Assembly: GCF_946479715.1 (NCBI RefSeq)
Contig: NZ_CAMLHF010000054.1
Coordinates: forward strand, 1-27,710
Source of the DNA: an uncultured Pedobacter sp.
GTDB lineage: Bacteria; Bacteroidota; Bacteroidia; Sphingobacteriales; Sphingobacteriaceae
DNA: 27,710 nucleotides
Direction: 5' to 3'
The position numbers and the translations under genes are program-made. This document shows, in pieces, positions 7,589 through 16,554 of this stretch (position 1 is the first letter of the stretch; every line of letters begins with the position of its first letter). Under the pieces are notes generated by a model. It ran no database searches. It had not been told where the DNA came from and saw only the letters and a list, made by a program, of their open reading frames with translations.

Positions 7589-8729
7589 AATCACTGAATA
7601 GATGAATTAACTTTGTGATGGCATCATCAGAATGAAGCATTTCAGTTTGATCTAAAGTCATTTTTGTAACGGCAGATGCTCTTGCACACATTTGTTTTTC
7701 AAATGTAGCTATGGCTGTTTCAAGGTTCGGAAATTTATCATCACAAAGGTGGTCAGCCAATTCAAATGCATCCTGCATCGTCATATTTACCCCTTCCCCC
7801 GCGTAGGGTGGCATACGGTGGGCAGCATCTCCGATCATGGTAAGATTAGGTAGCGTAGTCCATTGCTGGTTTAGCGGAAAATGATACTGTGGTCGCGGAA
7901 CAATAGATACCTCATCGCTGGCAAATAATTGCTGCCATGTAATGTGCCATGATCCAAATTCTTTTTTAAACCATTCGAATACCTGTTCCTTATCTGCAAA
8001 ATCAATACCGCTATTGCGCACCCAAAATTCAGGCACTTTGCAACCGGTATAAAAGGAAAGCGTACCATCTCCTTTCGAGCTTAAAATCAGTGATTTTTGA
8101 TCTCCCAGGGCAAATATTTTACCATCTTTAAGTATACTATACAGCTCAGGAGCATTTTCTTTAGCATGGTAAATATTTCCTTCTACAACAGAAATACCTG
8201 AATAAACAGGCTTTATATCTGTTAAGTATGAACGGACTTTGGAATTGGCTCCATCTGCAGCTATTACTATATCTGCTTCAGCAGAAGTCCCATTTTTGAA
8301 CAACAATTTCCAACCATCATTATGCGGCGCCATGGAAGCAAACTGACTGTCCCATATTACTGTATCCGGATTTAATGATTGAAGAAGTATATTTCGTAAT
8401 GGTCCGCGGTCTATTTCTGGACGTCCTTCGTCATGATCTTCATCAGAATGTCCATCTAATTTAATATTCAAATCTTTATCTAACACGAGCAATTTACCTG
8501 CCTCCGGGCGGTAATTAGCATAAAAGGCATCAATTAACCCGGCTCTGCGAAGTGCTTCTAAGCCAGATTCTTCATGAAGATCTAATGTAGCACCCTGTAC
8601 CCTTACAGATGAATTAAAATCCCTTTCATATACTTTTACATCTGCCCCTTTAAGTTGCAGTAGTCGTGCTAAAGTAAGACCACCGGGCCCGCCACCTACA
8701 ATAGCTATTCTTTTATTTTGAATCAACAT
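7563..8729 (-). CDS. TetX-like FAD-dependent monooxygenase
   Basis: The 388-residue length equals that of Bacteroides TetX as I recall it. Group A flavoprotein monooxygenase motifs are all present: the Rossmann GxGxxG at IAIVGGGPGGLTLARLL, the ERD after beta-2, the DG motif ADGANSKVR (about 159-166) and the GD motif MIGDAAHRMPPYAGEGVN (about 298-314). Similarity to TetX is visible along the length (ATLDLHEESGLEALRRAGL, DTVIWD, the NLTMIGDAAH region). Residues I would align with TetX tetracycline contacts Q192, R213 and H234 are E183, I205 and S225 here. It is therefore likely an oxygenase for another aromatic substrate. It is 30 bp downstream of an AraC-type gene on the same strand, probably one operon. 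Confidence 0.92.
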   Translation of the reverse strand: MLIQNKRIAIVGGGPGGLTLARLLQLKGADVKVYERDFNSSVRVQGATLDLHEESGLEALRRAGLIDAFYANYRPEAGKLLVLDKDLNIKLDGHSDEDHDEGRPEIDRGPLRNILLQSLNPDTVIWDSQFASMAPHNDGWKLLFKNGTSAEADIVIAADGANSKVRSYLTDIKPVYSGISVVEGNIYHAKENAPELYSILKDGKIFALGDQKSLILSSKGDGTLSFYTGCKVPEFWVRNSGIDFADKEQVFEWFKKEFGSWHITWQQLFASDEVSIVPRPQYHFPLNQQWTTLPNLTMIGDAAHRMPPYAGEGVNMTMQDAFELADHLCDDKFPNLETAIATFEKQMCARASAVTKMTLDQTEMLHSDDAITKLIHLFSDFNGSEETL

Positions 8730-8759
8730 AATTGAAAATTTAGTTTTTACAATGCAAAA

Positions 8760-9509
8760 CTACTTCTTCGGCAATGTTGAGAATTGTATAAATCGGTCGT
8801 TTTCGTTCTTACTTAGTTCTTTAGGGGTAACACCGGCAAATTTTTTGACATTTTTTATAAAGTGCGATTGATCTGTAAAGTTCTGTTCGGGAAATAGTTT
8901 ACCTTCTTTTATCTGCTTAAAGGAAGCTCTGAATCTTAAAATAGTGCAATAAGCTTTTAATGAAATACCAAACCATTCATTAAAGTACCTGTTAATTTGC
9001 CTGCTTGTCCAATGGAGTGTTTCAGCAATCTCCCGGATAGTGATTGATCCCGCGGAAGCATATACCAGTTCAAATAATCTTTGTTTACGTAAGTCAACAT
9101 TAATATTATTTAGTTTATGTAATAGTTTATCGGTAAGCACATTGCAAAACTGTTCAAAATCATTAAAGCTTTCTGTGGTAATTCCAAAATAATCTGATGG
9201 CAAAACATAAGCTGCATCAACGAGGGTTGGAAATTTCCTATCAAATAAGTATTCAATTGCAAGCAATTTAAAGCTAACAGCAAGCATGACTGTTTCTGGC
9301 ATTATGGTCCCCTGAGAAGGTGCATCTTCGAGTCCTAAAAGGGTAAGTTCGTACGGTTCCTTTAAGGAGAAGAAAAGATCTATCCTGCCATCAGGTACGA
9401 TAACAACTCTTTTTTCTTGTTCGGTATTGTTGGACAGCACCCAAAAGCTGTCTACAAATGTAGAAAGCGGTGGATCAGGTTTTATCTCTTTATAGGCTAT
9501 TCCTTCCAT
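8760..9509 (-). CDS. AraC-family transcriptional regulator with DUF6597-like N-terminus
   Basis: The longest frame begins at a TTG (9551). The ATG at 9509, giving MEGIAYKEIKPDPPLSTFV, matches the usual N-terminus of this group and is preferred, for 249 residues. The N-terminal half (about 1-150, FVDSFWVL, VVIVPDGRIDLFF) is the DUF6597-like sensing domain. The C-terminal half has two helix-turn-helix units: ITIREIAETLHWTSRQINRYFNEWFGIS and the NFTDQSHFIKNVKKFAGVTPKEL signature. It probably controls itself and the TetX-like oxygenase 30 bp downstream. The effector is unknown. Confidence 0.92.
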   Translation of the reverse strand: MEGIAYKEIKPDPPLSTFVDSFWVLSNNTEQEKRVVIVPDGRIDLFFSLKEPYELTLLGLEDAPSQGTIMPETVMLAVSFKLLAIEYLFDRKFPTLVDAAYVLPSDYFGITTESFNDFEQFCNVLTDKLLHKLNNINVDLRKQRLFELVYASAGSITIREIAETLHWTSRQINRYFNEWFGISLKAYCTILRFRASFKQIKEGKLFPEQNFTDQSHFIKNVKKFAGVTPKELSKNENDRFIQFSTLPKK

Positions 9510-9660
9510 TAGTAATAATCGCGACTGGTATGAACATCTTCTAACTGCCAATGCAAAATAGTTTATTTTTTATTAAGTTTGGTTAACACATATAAAGAAG
9601 CCAAAATCCCACAGGGACCTGTATCTCAACCGTATCATACTATTTAATAGATGCGTAAAA

Positions 9661-10374
9661 ATGAATGAATTGACGGCTAAAATATTCGAAACACAACTTT
9701 CACTTTTAAAATCAATTGCTGAGATTGAGAATGTTCAGCGATTTTTTAGAGATAAGGATCCGAAGCATAAATTTTTGGGTGTTAGAATGGCGGCTATTTT
9801 TGATTTAGCAAAACAATTCATGGAAATGCCCATTGGTGAAATTGAAAAATTAATAGGAAGTGAATATTACGAAGCACGAATGGGTGCCGTAAGCATAATG
9901 GATTTTCAGGCAAGGAATAAGAAAACAACCCCACTAAGGAAAAAGGAGTTATTTGATCTTTACATAAAATGCCATGACAAAATAGATAATTGGGATTTGG
10001 TTGATAGAAGTGCTCCATATGTTGTTGGTGGTTATTTGTTTGATAAGCCAAGAGACATTTTATACAAACTTGCTAAGTCTGATCATGTTTGGGAACGGAG
10101 AACAGCAATTGTAAGTACTTATTTTTTTATCAGGCAAAATGACTTATCAGATACCTTCAGGATTGCGGAGGTATTGATAAACGATGAGCACGACCTTATT
10201 CAAAAGGCAGTGGGAAGCTGGGTAAGGGAGGCTGGCAAAAGAGACAAATTAGTTTTAATTGAATTCTTAGACAATTATGCCCATTCAATGCCTATGGCAA
10301 TGCTTCGTTGCGCAATTGAAAAACTTGATCCGAAAGAGAAACGCTATTATTTGGAGATCAACAAAAAAAAGTAA
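9661..10374 (+). CDS. AlkD-like DNA alkylation repair protein (HEAT-like repeats)
   Basis: This 237-residue all-helical protein is built of HEAT-like repeats. The AlkD catalytic cluster is recognisable: W111 and D115 in NWDLVD, and R147 (or R146) in WERRTAIVS. These correspond to W109, D113 and R148 of Bacillus cereus AlkD as I recall it. Enzymes of this family excise bulky or cationic alkylated bases such as 7-methylguanine or 3-methyladenine without base flipping. The length matches the family. It stands alone, divergent from the AraC gene and convergent with the beta-barrel receptor at 10387 (12-bp gap). No ada/alkA-type neighbour is seen. Confidence 0.93.
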   Translation: MNELTAKIFETQLSLLKSIAEIENVQRFFRDKDPKHKFLGVRMAAIFDLAKQFMEMPIGEIEKLIGSEYYEARMGAVSIMDFQARNKKTTPLRKKELFDLYIKCHDKIDNWDLVDRSAPYVVGGYLFDKPRDILYKLAKSDHVWERRTAIVSTYFFIRQNDLSDTFRIAEVLINDEHDLIQKAVGSWVREAGKRDKLVLIEFLDNYAHSMPMAMLRCAIEKLDPKEKRYYLEINKKK

Positions 10375-10386
10375 TTGAAATCGTGA

Positions 10387-12786
10387 TTACTGAGCCCTGC
10401 TGTTCTCTGTGCGCCCTGTAGATTTATTCGTGTAAGTAACTTTTTTAAGCCTGCCAAAACTATAAGCAAGGGTTATCCGGTAATATTTGTTGTTATTCTT
10501 TCTTGCAAATTCAATATAAGTCTCACCAATTTCATAATATCCCGAAGGCTTATCCTTCCGAAAGATATCGTTGGCTAGCAAATTAAGTTTTAAAGCTTTA
10601 TTAAAAAAATCCATTTCAACACCCAAAGCCGCTAAAACTTGGTTATGTCTGTAAAAAATCCCGTCGTACTTGTCTCCTGTATACCTGCCTAATACCTGAA
10701 TTTTAAACAAGTTCCTGATGTTAAAATTATTGCTGGAATAAAAATGGAACTGCGGACGGCTTGTCATCAAACCATAGGGGAAGTCGCCAGTCATATATTT
10801 ATTATAAGTTAGATCAACTGTATTCATAGATGTCAACAAGTTTAGGTTAAAGGGAATGGACAAGGAAACAAACCAGGAACTAAGTTTACTAAGATTTAAA
10901 GGTTTTAATACATAGGTGTTCTCGGCTTCTCCCTGTATTGCTGCACCGGTAATAGCATCTCTTGTGTCTGAATATCCTGCTGTAAAACTGTACTTTTTAA
11001 ACGATGCACCTAGCTCAAAAGAATTTGTTTTTTCGGGCTTTAAGTAAGGATTACCCTCTATACTGGTATAAGCATCCTGATAAATACCAGAAGGATTTAA
11101 AGCCTGGTACCTTGGCCTGGTTATCCGCGAAGTATAAGACATTCTAAACTGAAGCTGATCAGACATTTTAATAGCTATAAAGGCACTCGGAAAAAAATTA
11201 AGGTAATTGTCTTTTATCTCTTCTAATCCCTGAACATCAGTTTCCAATTTATAACTGGTCCATTCGGTTCTTACTCCTATCCCATAGTTTATCTTTAGGC
11301 TCATTTGACCATTGAAATTCAAATATGCAGCAGGAATATTTTCCTGATACTTAAAGTCTGCAGATCGGGTTTCATCCAGTATAGAACTTCCATCTTTAGC
11401 TGTAAAAAAATCTGAATTGAATTTATTACTGGCGTAGCTATATTTAGCTCCGAATTCGAGTTTGTTATTCAAATTAAAGGCTTTAGTATAATCTGTTTGG
11501 GCATTTGTCAATCTAATTCTATAACCTGCTTTATTATTTAAAACGTTAAAGGACTCCTGCCCGTTAACTAAGTTATGTTCATTTATATCATCGTCTGTTT
11601 TCGAAACATACCCGGCATATTGGCCGCCAATAAATAAAGAAGAACCAAGGCTATCTATATCTCTGTTGTAATTTAGATTAATGGAGTTGTTATTGATTAC
11701 ATTATCATTAGCTATATCACTTCTAAAAAAACCCTTCATTAAGGTAGAAGTGATGGCATTTTCACTTTTAGTACTTCCTCCTAAGTCATTATAAGATCCA
11801 CTATATTCAGCCGAGAGATAACTCTTTTCGTTGAGATCATATTGCCCTCCAAGACTATAATTAGAAAAATTATTATATTTCCTATTCCAGTCAGTCATAA
11901 GCACAGAGCTAAAATGATCCACAGATTTTAATCTTGACCTCGTGGTATTTAATATTTCTCTGGTATTTCCCAGCAATAGCCCATAACTTCCTGTTAAGGA
12001 TAGTTTATTCTTTTTATAGTTGGCATCTATATTGGTATTTGCACTTGGAGAACTAAAATCTGAAGTGGTAAATATCTGTTTAAAACTCCCTTTATATCCT
12101 TCTTCGGCATTTGTAACTGTTATCACATTAATAACTGATTTGCCTTCAGCATCATATTTTGAAGAGGGATTTGCAATAATTTCAATCTTCCTGATCTGTG
12201 AAGAGGAAATAGAAGTCAGCTGTTCGGTAGTTATTCTCCTTCCGTTTAGGTAAATAATGGCTTCTCCCTTCCCCCTAACAGATACTCCGTCTTCAGTAAC
12301 GTTAACATTTGGGGATTTGGAAAGAATTTCAATTGCAGAAGTACTTGTTGCTAAAATTGTATTGGCCACATTAACTTCAATTGTCCCGTTTGCTCTATTT
12401 CTAAATAAGGGAATTTGTCCGGTCACTTCTATTCCTTTCAATATCCTTTGGTTGATAAGCATAGGCACCTCCTTAAGATCTAAAAACCGCTGAGCAGAAT
12501 TGATCTGCAGAGGGCCCTGATATTGCTTGTGATATTCCATGGAGGAAACCAACAGTATATAGATGCCATCTTGTATGTTTGTTAGCTGAAAAAATCCTGA
12601 TGTATCTGTAAAAACACTTTTAATTACAGAGGAATCTTTAACCGAAAGTAAGGTCGCTGTTGCAAACTCAACTCCTTTGCGAGTATTCATGTCGACGGCT
12701 GTCCCCTTAATATTGCCCAGCTGGGCATGAGCATTAATTCTGGCTAAAAAAATCAGGATAAATAGTATTGTAAAAACTCTGGACAT
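10387..12786 (-). CDS. Outer-membrane beta-barrel receptor with carboxypeptidase-regulatory-like domain (OMP_b-brl_3 type)
   Basis: The open frame starts at a TTG (12813). The ATG at 12786 gives a good signal peptide ending in AHAQ (residue 22) and is preferred, for 799 residues; the TTG form would add a lysine-rich n-region and cannot be excluded. A carboxypeptidase-regulatory-like domain spans about 23-98 (GTAVDMNTRKGVEFATATL, TDTSGFFQLTNIQDG). The plug spans about 115-220 (GIEVTGQIP, ILSKSPNVNV, VSVRGKGEAIIYLNGRR, NPSSKYDAEGKSVINVIT). The remainder is beta-barrel. It is an uptake or sensing receptor of unknown ligand. It lies just downstream of a membrane-embedded AraC regulator on the same strand and is probably its main target or partner. 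Confidence 0.9.
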   Translation of the reverse strand: MSRVFTILFILIFLARINAHAQLGNIKGTAVDMNTRKGVEFATATLLSVKDSSVIKSVFTDTSGFFQLTNIQDGIYILLVSSMEYHKQYQGPLQINSAQRFLDLKEVPMLINQRILKGIEVTGQIPLFRNRANGTIEVNVANTILATSTSAIEILSKSPNVNVTEDGVSVRGKGEAIIYLNGRRITTEQLTSISSSQIRKIEIIANPSSKYDAEGKSVINVITVTNAEEGYKGSFKQIFTTSDFSSPSANTNIDANYKKNKLSLTGSYGLLLGNTREILNTTRSRLKSVDHFSSVLMTDWNRKYNNFSNYSLGGQYDLNEKSYLSAEYSGSYNDLGGSTKSENAITSTLMKGFFRSDIANDNVINNNSINLNYNRDIDSLGSSLFIGGQYAGYVSKTDDDINEHNLVNGQESFNVLNNKAGYRIRLTNAQTDYTKAFNLNNKLEFGAKYSYASNKFNSDFFTAKDGSSILDETRSADFKYQENIPAAYLNFNGQMSLKINYGIGVRTEWTSYKLETDVQGLEEIKDNYLNFFPSAFIAIKMSDQLQFRMSYTSRITRPRYQALNPSGIYQDAYTSIEGNPYLKPEKTNSFELGASFKKYSFTAGYSDTRDAITGAAIQGEAENTYVLKPLNLSKLSSWFVSLSIPFNLNLLTSMNTVDLTYNKYMTGDFPYGLMTSRPQFHFYSSNNFNIRNLFKIQVLGRYTGDKYDGIFYRHNQVLAALGVEMDFFNKALKLNLLANDIFRKDKPSGYYEIGETYIEFARKNNNKYYRITLAYSFGRLKKVTYTNKSTGRTENSRAQ

Positions 12787-12869
12787 AGCGGTGCATTGGA
12801 TTCTTTTTTTCAAAAGTCCAAAACAATTCTCTGCGAGAGGTGCAACAATCGGGAATCAGGAGTACGAAT

Positions 12870-14009
12870 TTATAAATCCGTACTGTAAGCAATATTGTCT
12901 GTCTGTATTTTTTGCTGATGAATAGCAGGGGTTGTGCCAGTAAGCTTTTTAAAAGTAGCAAAGAATGTGGATTTGGAATTAAATCCTACTTCATAACCAA
13001 CGGATTCTAATGTTAAGCGATTACTTGAAGCCATTATTTTGCAAGCCTCATTGATCCTAAATTCGTTGATATAGGTGGTGAAATTTTTGCCCAGATTATC
13101 ATTAAGGAGTTGCGATAATTGATGACTGGAAATATTAGCCTCCCTTGATAGCTCATTTAACTTGAGGTCTGGGTTTTTATACAACTCTTTCTCTGCCATT
13201 ATCTTTTCGAGCCGTACAAGTAAGGTATTAGCATCTTCATCATTTACTTTCTTGTTAGGGTACTTGCTCTGTCCCAAAATGAATAAGTCATTTGTTTTTT
13301 TTCGGTACAGAAGTGTAAAAACAACCATGTATAAGCAAAAAGAAAATGCGAGAGAACCGTTGAGATATAATGAAAACGAGGCTCTCCACAAAGCCAACTG
13401 AAAAAAGGCAAAGATAAGAGCTGTGCTACCAAAAACAGTAAGAAGCCATATTTCTGAGGCTTTCATTTTATAGTCTTTTGCAAACAGGTTTTTCAATATA
13501 TCTTTTAATACCAATCCTGAAGCTACCAAATAAGCAAACCACTCTGCATAGATAATCTGTACAAAATAATTATTCCAAAGCTTTGGATAGGTTTGATAAG
13601 GATATATAATTCCCGGGATCAGGATAATGGCAAACAACAAAGCAATACTCCATTTAGAAGATCTTGTTAAAGGCGCACCAGGGTTTATAGTTGATTTTAG
13701 AAAGTAATAAAGAAAAGGTCCAATAAAAAAGCAGGCAGTGAGGCCAATCTGCAAATATATTTTAGCTAGTGAAGGATAAAAACTTACAAAAATAGATTTA
13801 CCTATCCTTAAGCTTATAGCCAAGAGCAATGCTCCAAAAAACAGATTTGACAGATGCTTTTTTTTGGTAAAGAAGAAAAAATAAATGCTCAAAATGAGCC
13901 CGTTAAATACCCCTAAAGCACCGAAAAAGAATAAGAGTCCTTTACCAACATCCATATAATCATTATAGCTTTTATCGATGTAAAATAAGCAGAAAAAATC
14001 AATTTTCAT
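12870..14009 (-). CDS. Membrane-anchored AraC-family regulator (seven-helix N-terminus + HTH_18)
   Basis: About 225 residues with roughly seven hydrophobic helices are followed by a linker and a C-terminal AraC DNA-binding domain (LKLNELSREANISSHQLSQLLN, RINEACKIMA, VGYEVGFNSKSTFFATFKKLTGTTP). The longest frame begins at TTG (14015). ATGs at 14009 (MKIDFFCLFYID) and 13955 (MDVGKGLLFFFGALG) are both possible; family members usually open right at the first helix, so 13955 is as likely as the coordinate given. This architecture lets an integral membrane protein respond to an envelope signal while bound to DNA. The receptor starts 83 bp downstream. The start region is only 54 bp from the divergent helicase gene. 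Confidence 0.9.
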   Translation of the reverse strand: MKIDFFCLFYIDKSYNDYMDVGKGLLFFFGALGVFNGLILSIYFFFFTKKKHLSNLFFGALLLAISLRIGKSIFVSFYPSLAKIYLQIGLTACFFIGPFLYYFLKSTINPGAPLTRSSKWSIALLFAIILIPGIIYPYQTYPKLWNNYFVQIIYAEWFAYLVASGLVLKDILKNLFAKDYKMKASEIWLLTVFGSTALIFAFFQLALWRASFSLYLNGSLAFSFCLYMVVFTLLYRKKTNDLFILGQSKYPNKKVNDEDANTLLVRLEKIMAEKELYKNPDLKLNELSREANISSHQLSQLLNDNLGKNFTTYINEFRINEACKIMASSNRLTLESVGYEVGFNSKSTFFATFKKLTGTTPAIHQQKIQTDNIAYSTDL

Positions 14010-14063
14010 TGGCAAGTTTTAGCACATGATTTTTGTGTAATTTTACGCCAAATATTAAGAAAT

Positions 14064-15185
14064 ATGTCTTTTACCTCCTTGGGTTTATCGGCTGCTTTAT
14101 TAGAAGCATTGGTGAATCAGAATTTCACAGCACCTACTCCTATTCAACAAACAGCTATACCGGCCATATTAGATAAAAAAGATGTGCTAGGCATAGCTAA
14201 AACGGGTTCTGGAAAAACTGCCGGATATGTTTTGCCAATTCTAATGAATTTGCAAGAAACAGCAGGGGTAAAAAATCGCCATGCGAATGTATTGGTTTTA
14301 GTACCAACACGCGAACTGGCTGAACAGGTAAAAGATGTTTTTAAGACTTTTAGTAAGGGCCTTTCTGTGCCTATTAAAACATTGGCCGTATATGGCGGTG
14401 TTTCTATTAATCCGCAAATGATGGCTTTACAGGGCGTGAATGTACTTGTTGCCACACCCGGCAGGCTATTGGAATTGGTAGAATCAAATGCTGTACACCT
14501 ATCTACCATTGAAACATTGGTGCTAGACGAAGCAGATAAGATGCTTAATCTGGGGTTTAAAGATGAAGTAAACAGAATCATTTCTCTTTTACCTAACAAG
14601 CACCAAAACATATTGTTTTCTGCTACATTGAGTGATGATCTGCAACACATTCATCAAATCTTACTGCATGATCCGGTAGTTATTAAAATCGAGGTTGAAG
14701 AAGATTCGCTTGATCTTATTAATCAGGTAGCGTATATAATTACGGATGAGAAAAAGGGTCCGTTTCTACGTCATCTGATCAATCATCATGAAATGAAACA
14801 AGTGTTGGTATTTGCTTCTTCTGTTCATCAGGTTGATGCCATTGTGAACAAACTTCGTAAAAATAATATTGATGCAAAAGCTGTTCACAGTAAAAAAAGC
14901 CAGGGCGCAAGGACAGAGGCTTTATCTCATTTTAAATCTGGTAAACTTAGGGTTTTAGTGGCAACTGATTTAATGGCGAGAGGAATTGACATTAATTTCC
15001 TTCCTTTTGTGATTAATTATGAACTTCCCAGGTCACCTAAAGATTATATCCACAGAATTGGGAGAACTGGCCGTGCTGACACACCTGGAGAAGCTATTTC
15101 TTTAGTTAGTCCTAATGAGCTTCCTCATTTTGAAGTAATCCAAAAAAAGATGGGCAAGAAAGTAAAAACTACTTACCCGGTATGA
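14064..15185 (+). CDS. DEAD-box ATP-dependent RNA helicase, RhlE-like
   Basis: This 373-residue protein has every core motif: Q motif FTAPTPIQQTAIP (21-33), Walker A AKTGSGKT (45-52), PTRELAEQ (81-88), TPGR (131-134), DEAD (155-158), SAT (186-188), VLVFASS (247-253), ATDLMARGID (300-309) and HRIGRTGR (330-337). The two RecA-like domains are complete, but the protein ends about 35 residues after motif VI, so it lacks the basic C-terminal tail of many RhlE/CsdA proteins. It would remodel RNA or RNP with ATP; in low-GC Bacteroidota several such paralogues are usual. Its last 17 bp overlap the convergent sugar dehydrogenase gene. Confidence 0.95.
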   Translation: MSFTSLGLSAALLEALVNQNFTAPTPIQQTAIPAILDKKDVLGIAKTGSGKTAGYVLPILMNLQETAGVKNRHANVLVLVPTRELAEQVKDVFKTFSKGLSVPIKTLAVYGGVSINPQMMALQGVNVLVATPGRLLELVESNAVHLSTIETLVLDEADKMLNLGFKDEVNRIISLLPNKHQNILFSATLSDDLQHIHQILLHDPVVIKIEVEEDSLDLINQVAYIITDEKKGPFLRHLINHHEMKQVLVFASSVHQVDAIVNKLRKNNIDAKAVHSKKSQGARTEALSHFKSGKLRVLVATDLMARGIDINFLPFVINYELPRSPKDYIHRIGRTGRADTPGEAISLVSPNELPHFEVIQKKMGKKVKTTYPV

Positions 15186-16365
15186 TCTTATAAATAGCAC
15201 CTTTTTCTTCTTCAATAAGATTAACAAGGAGATAAATTTCCCCGTCACAATCCTCTCCGAAGCTATAGATCTGCCAATATCCAGGCTCCCGAGAAATAGA
15301 GAGCTTCTCCATTTTCCAGAGTTCTTTGTTAATGTCGGTTAATGACCAGATGGTTCCCATTAAATCGCCAAAGATGTATTTACCGAAAAGCTCTGAAATT
15401 AGTTTACCGCGATAAAGAAAGCCACCAGTAACACTGATGCCTTCATTACGACCATAATCTGCTATTGGGTTGATCCAGTTTTTTGGATCAGGATCATTTG
15501 GTGTTTTAACATGAGTACCTTCTCTTAGCCGCCAGCCATAATTTCCACCCTTGGTAACAATATCAATTTCTTCCCAGTTCTTCTGACCTACGTCTCCGGC
15601 AAACAATCTTCCAGTAAGTTTGTCGAAACTAATCCGCCACGGGTTCCTAAAGCCGTATGCATAAATTTCTGGTTTTGTATTTTCCATTCCTATGAACGGA
15701 TTGTCCTTTGGAACGGCATAGGGAACACTATTCACATCAATTCGAAGTATTTTACCAAGTAGTGTATTTAGATTCTGTCCATTACCATAAGTACCATGCA
15801 TATCATTATATGCTCCGCCATCTCCTACCCCTATATATAGAAATCCATCGGGGCCAAACTTTAAGTCTCCTCCGTTGTGGTTAGATTCGGGTTCATCAAT
15901 AATCAGAACATCCCTTGATTTGGTTTTATCAGCCAGATCAGGATTTTCTGTAGAAACTTTGTATTCACGAATAATACTTTGATGGTCTATGCCCGGAGTT
16001 TTAGGAACACGCTTGCTAAAGTAAACATAGAATTTGCCATTCTTTGCATATTGAGGATGAAAGGCCAGTCCTAACAATCCCATTTCATCACTGCTTCCCA
16101 TCATCAGTACTTCATCTGCGAAATCTAAAAAGGGTTTCGATAAAAGTTTGCCGTCCTTGATGACCCTGATCCTCCCCTTTTGCTCGCAGATAAATAAATT
16201 GCCAGATTTATCATCTGGTGCGGCAAATGCCGTGGGATATGATAATTGATCGGATATGAGTTGAAGATTAACTTTTACTGGAGATAAGCCGGTTTGTGCT
16301 TTAGCTCTCGTAATTAAACATAACAGTGCGAGTACAATTATTAAGGAGAGTTCTCTTGATTTCAT
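15169..16365 (-). CDS. PQQ-dependent aldose sugar dehydrogenase-like (GSDH family), secreted
   Basis: An in-frame ATG exists at 16383, but the ATG at 16365 opens a normal signal peptide (MKSRELSLIIVLALL to AKAQ, residue 24) and is preferred, for 398 residues. The six-bladed propeller of the soluble glucose dehydrogenase family is shown by PTAFAAPDDKSGNLFICEQKGRI, GLLGLAFHPQY, the catalytic-type histidine H163 in SNHNGGDLKFGPDGFLYIG, ILRIDVNS, YAYGFRNPWRISFD, GDVGQKNWEEID and GGNYGW. It would oxidise aldoses in the periplasm with PQQ. No PQQ biosynthesis gene is in the window, so cofactor supply is not shown. It is divergent from the S1/P1 nuclease gene. Confidence 0.93.
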   Translation of the reverse strand: MKSRELSLIIVLALLCLITRAKAQTGLSPVKVNLQLISDQLSYPTAFAAPDDKSGNLFICEQKGRIRVIKDGKLLSKPFLDFADEVLMMGSSDEMGLLGLAFHPQYAKNGKFYVYFSKRVPKTPGIDHQSIIREYKVSTENPDLADKTKSRDVLIIDEPESNHNGGDLKFGPDGFLYIGVGDGGAYNDMHGTYGNGQNLNTLLGKILRIDVNSVPYAVPKDNPFIGMENTKPEIYAYGFRNPWRISFDKLTGRLFAGDVGQKNWEEIDIVTKGGNYGWRLREGTHVKTPNDPDPKNWINPIADYGRNEGISVTGGFLYRGKLISELFGKYIFGDLMGTIWSLTDINKELWKMEKLSISREPGYWQIYSFGEDCDGEIYLLVNLIEEEKGAIYKIIPGK

Positions 16366-16542
16366 AATGTTAATATAATGCATTTAGTAATCAAAGCATA
16401 ATTATTAGGCCTATACGGCATCTATAATGAAATATTGAGATCGTATTCACTATAATACTGCAGGATTCTGACTTCGGAGAAAAGAAGGCAGTAATGAAAC
16501 AAAATGTTGGCAACTTAAATTCCGAATTCTTTGGCGCCTGAT

Positions 16543-16550
16543 TAACTTTG
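16543..16550 (+). promoter_or_regulatory. TAACTTTG box abutting the nuclease start codon
   Basis: TAACTTTG is an exact TAnnTTTG match ending 4 bp before the ATG at 16555. If it is the -7 element, transcription would begin at or inside the start codon, giving a leaderless mRNA or use of a later start. No TTTG lies at 19-21 bp upstream, so it may be chance. Confidence 0.25.
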
Positions 16551-16554
16551 GGCC

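Noticed and set aside
7563..8729. Calling the flavoprotein a tetracycline-resistance gene
   Set aside because: Overall similarity to TetX is clear, but residues at the drug-contact positions differ by my alignment, so resistance should not be claimed.
13162..13401. Plus-strand frame of 79 codons inside the AraC regulator
   Set aside because: Shadow of the minus-strand gene; low-complexity composition and no neighbours on that strand.
14031..14045. TAATTTTA as -7 box of the helicase gene
   Set aside because: It lacks the final G and has no TTTG at suitable spacing.
14144..14650. Long minus-strand frame (168 codons) inside the helicase gene
   Set aside because: The plus frame has every DEAD-box motif, so the antisense frame, rich in Ser/Thr and Cys, is a shadow.
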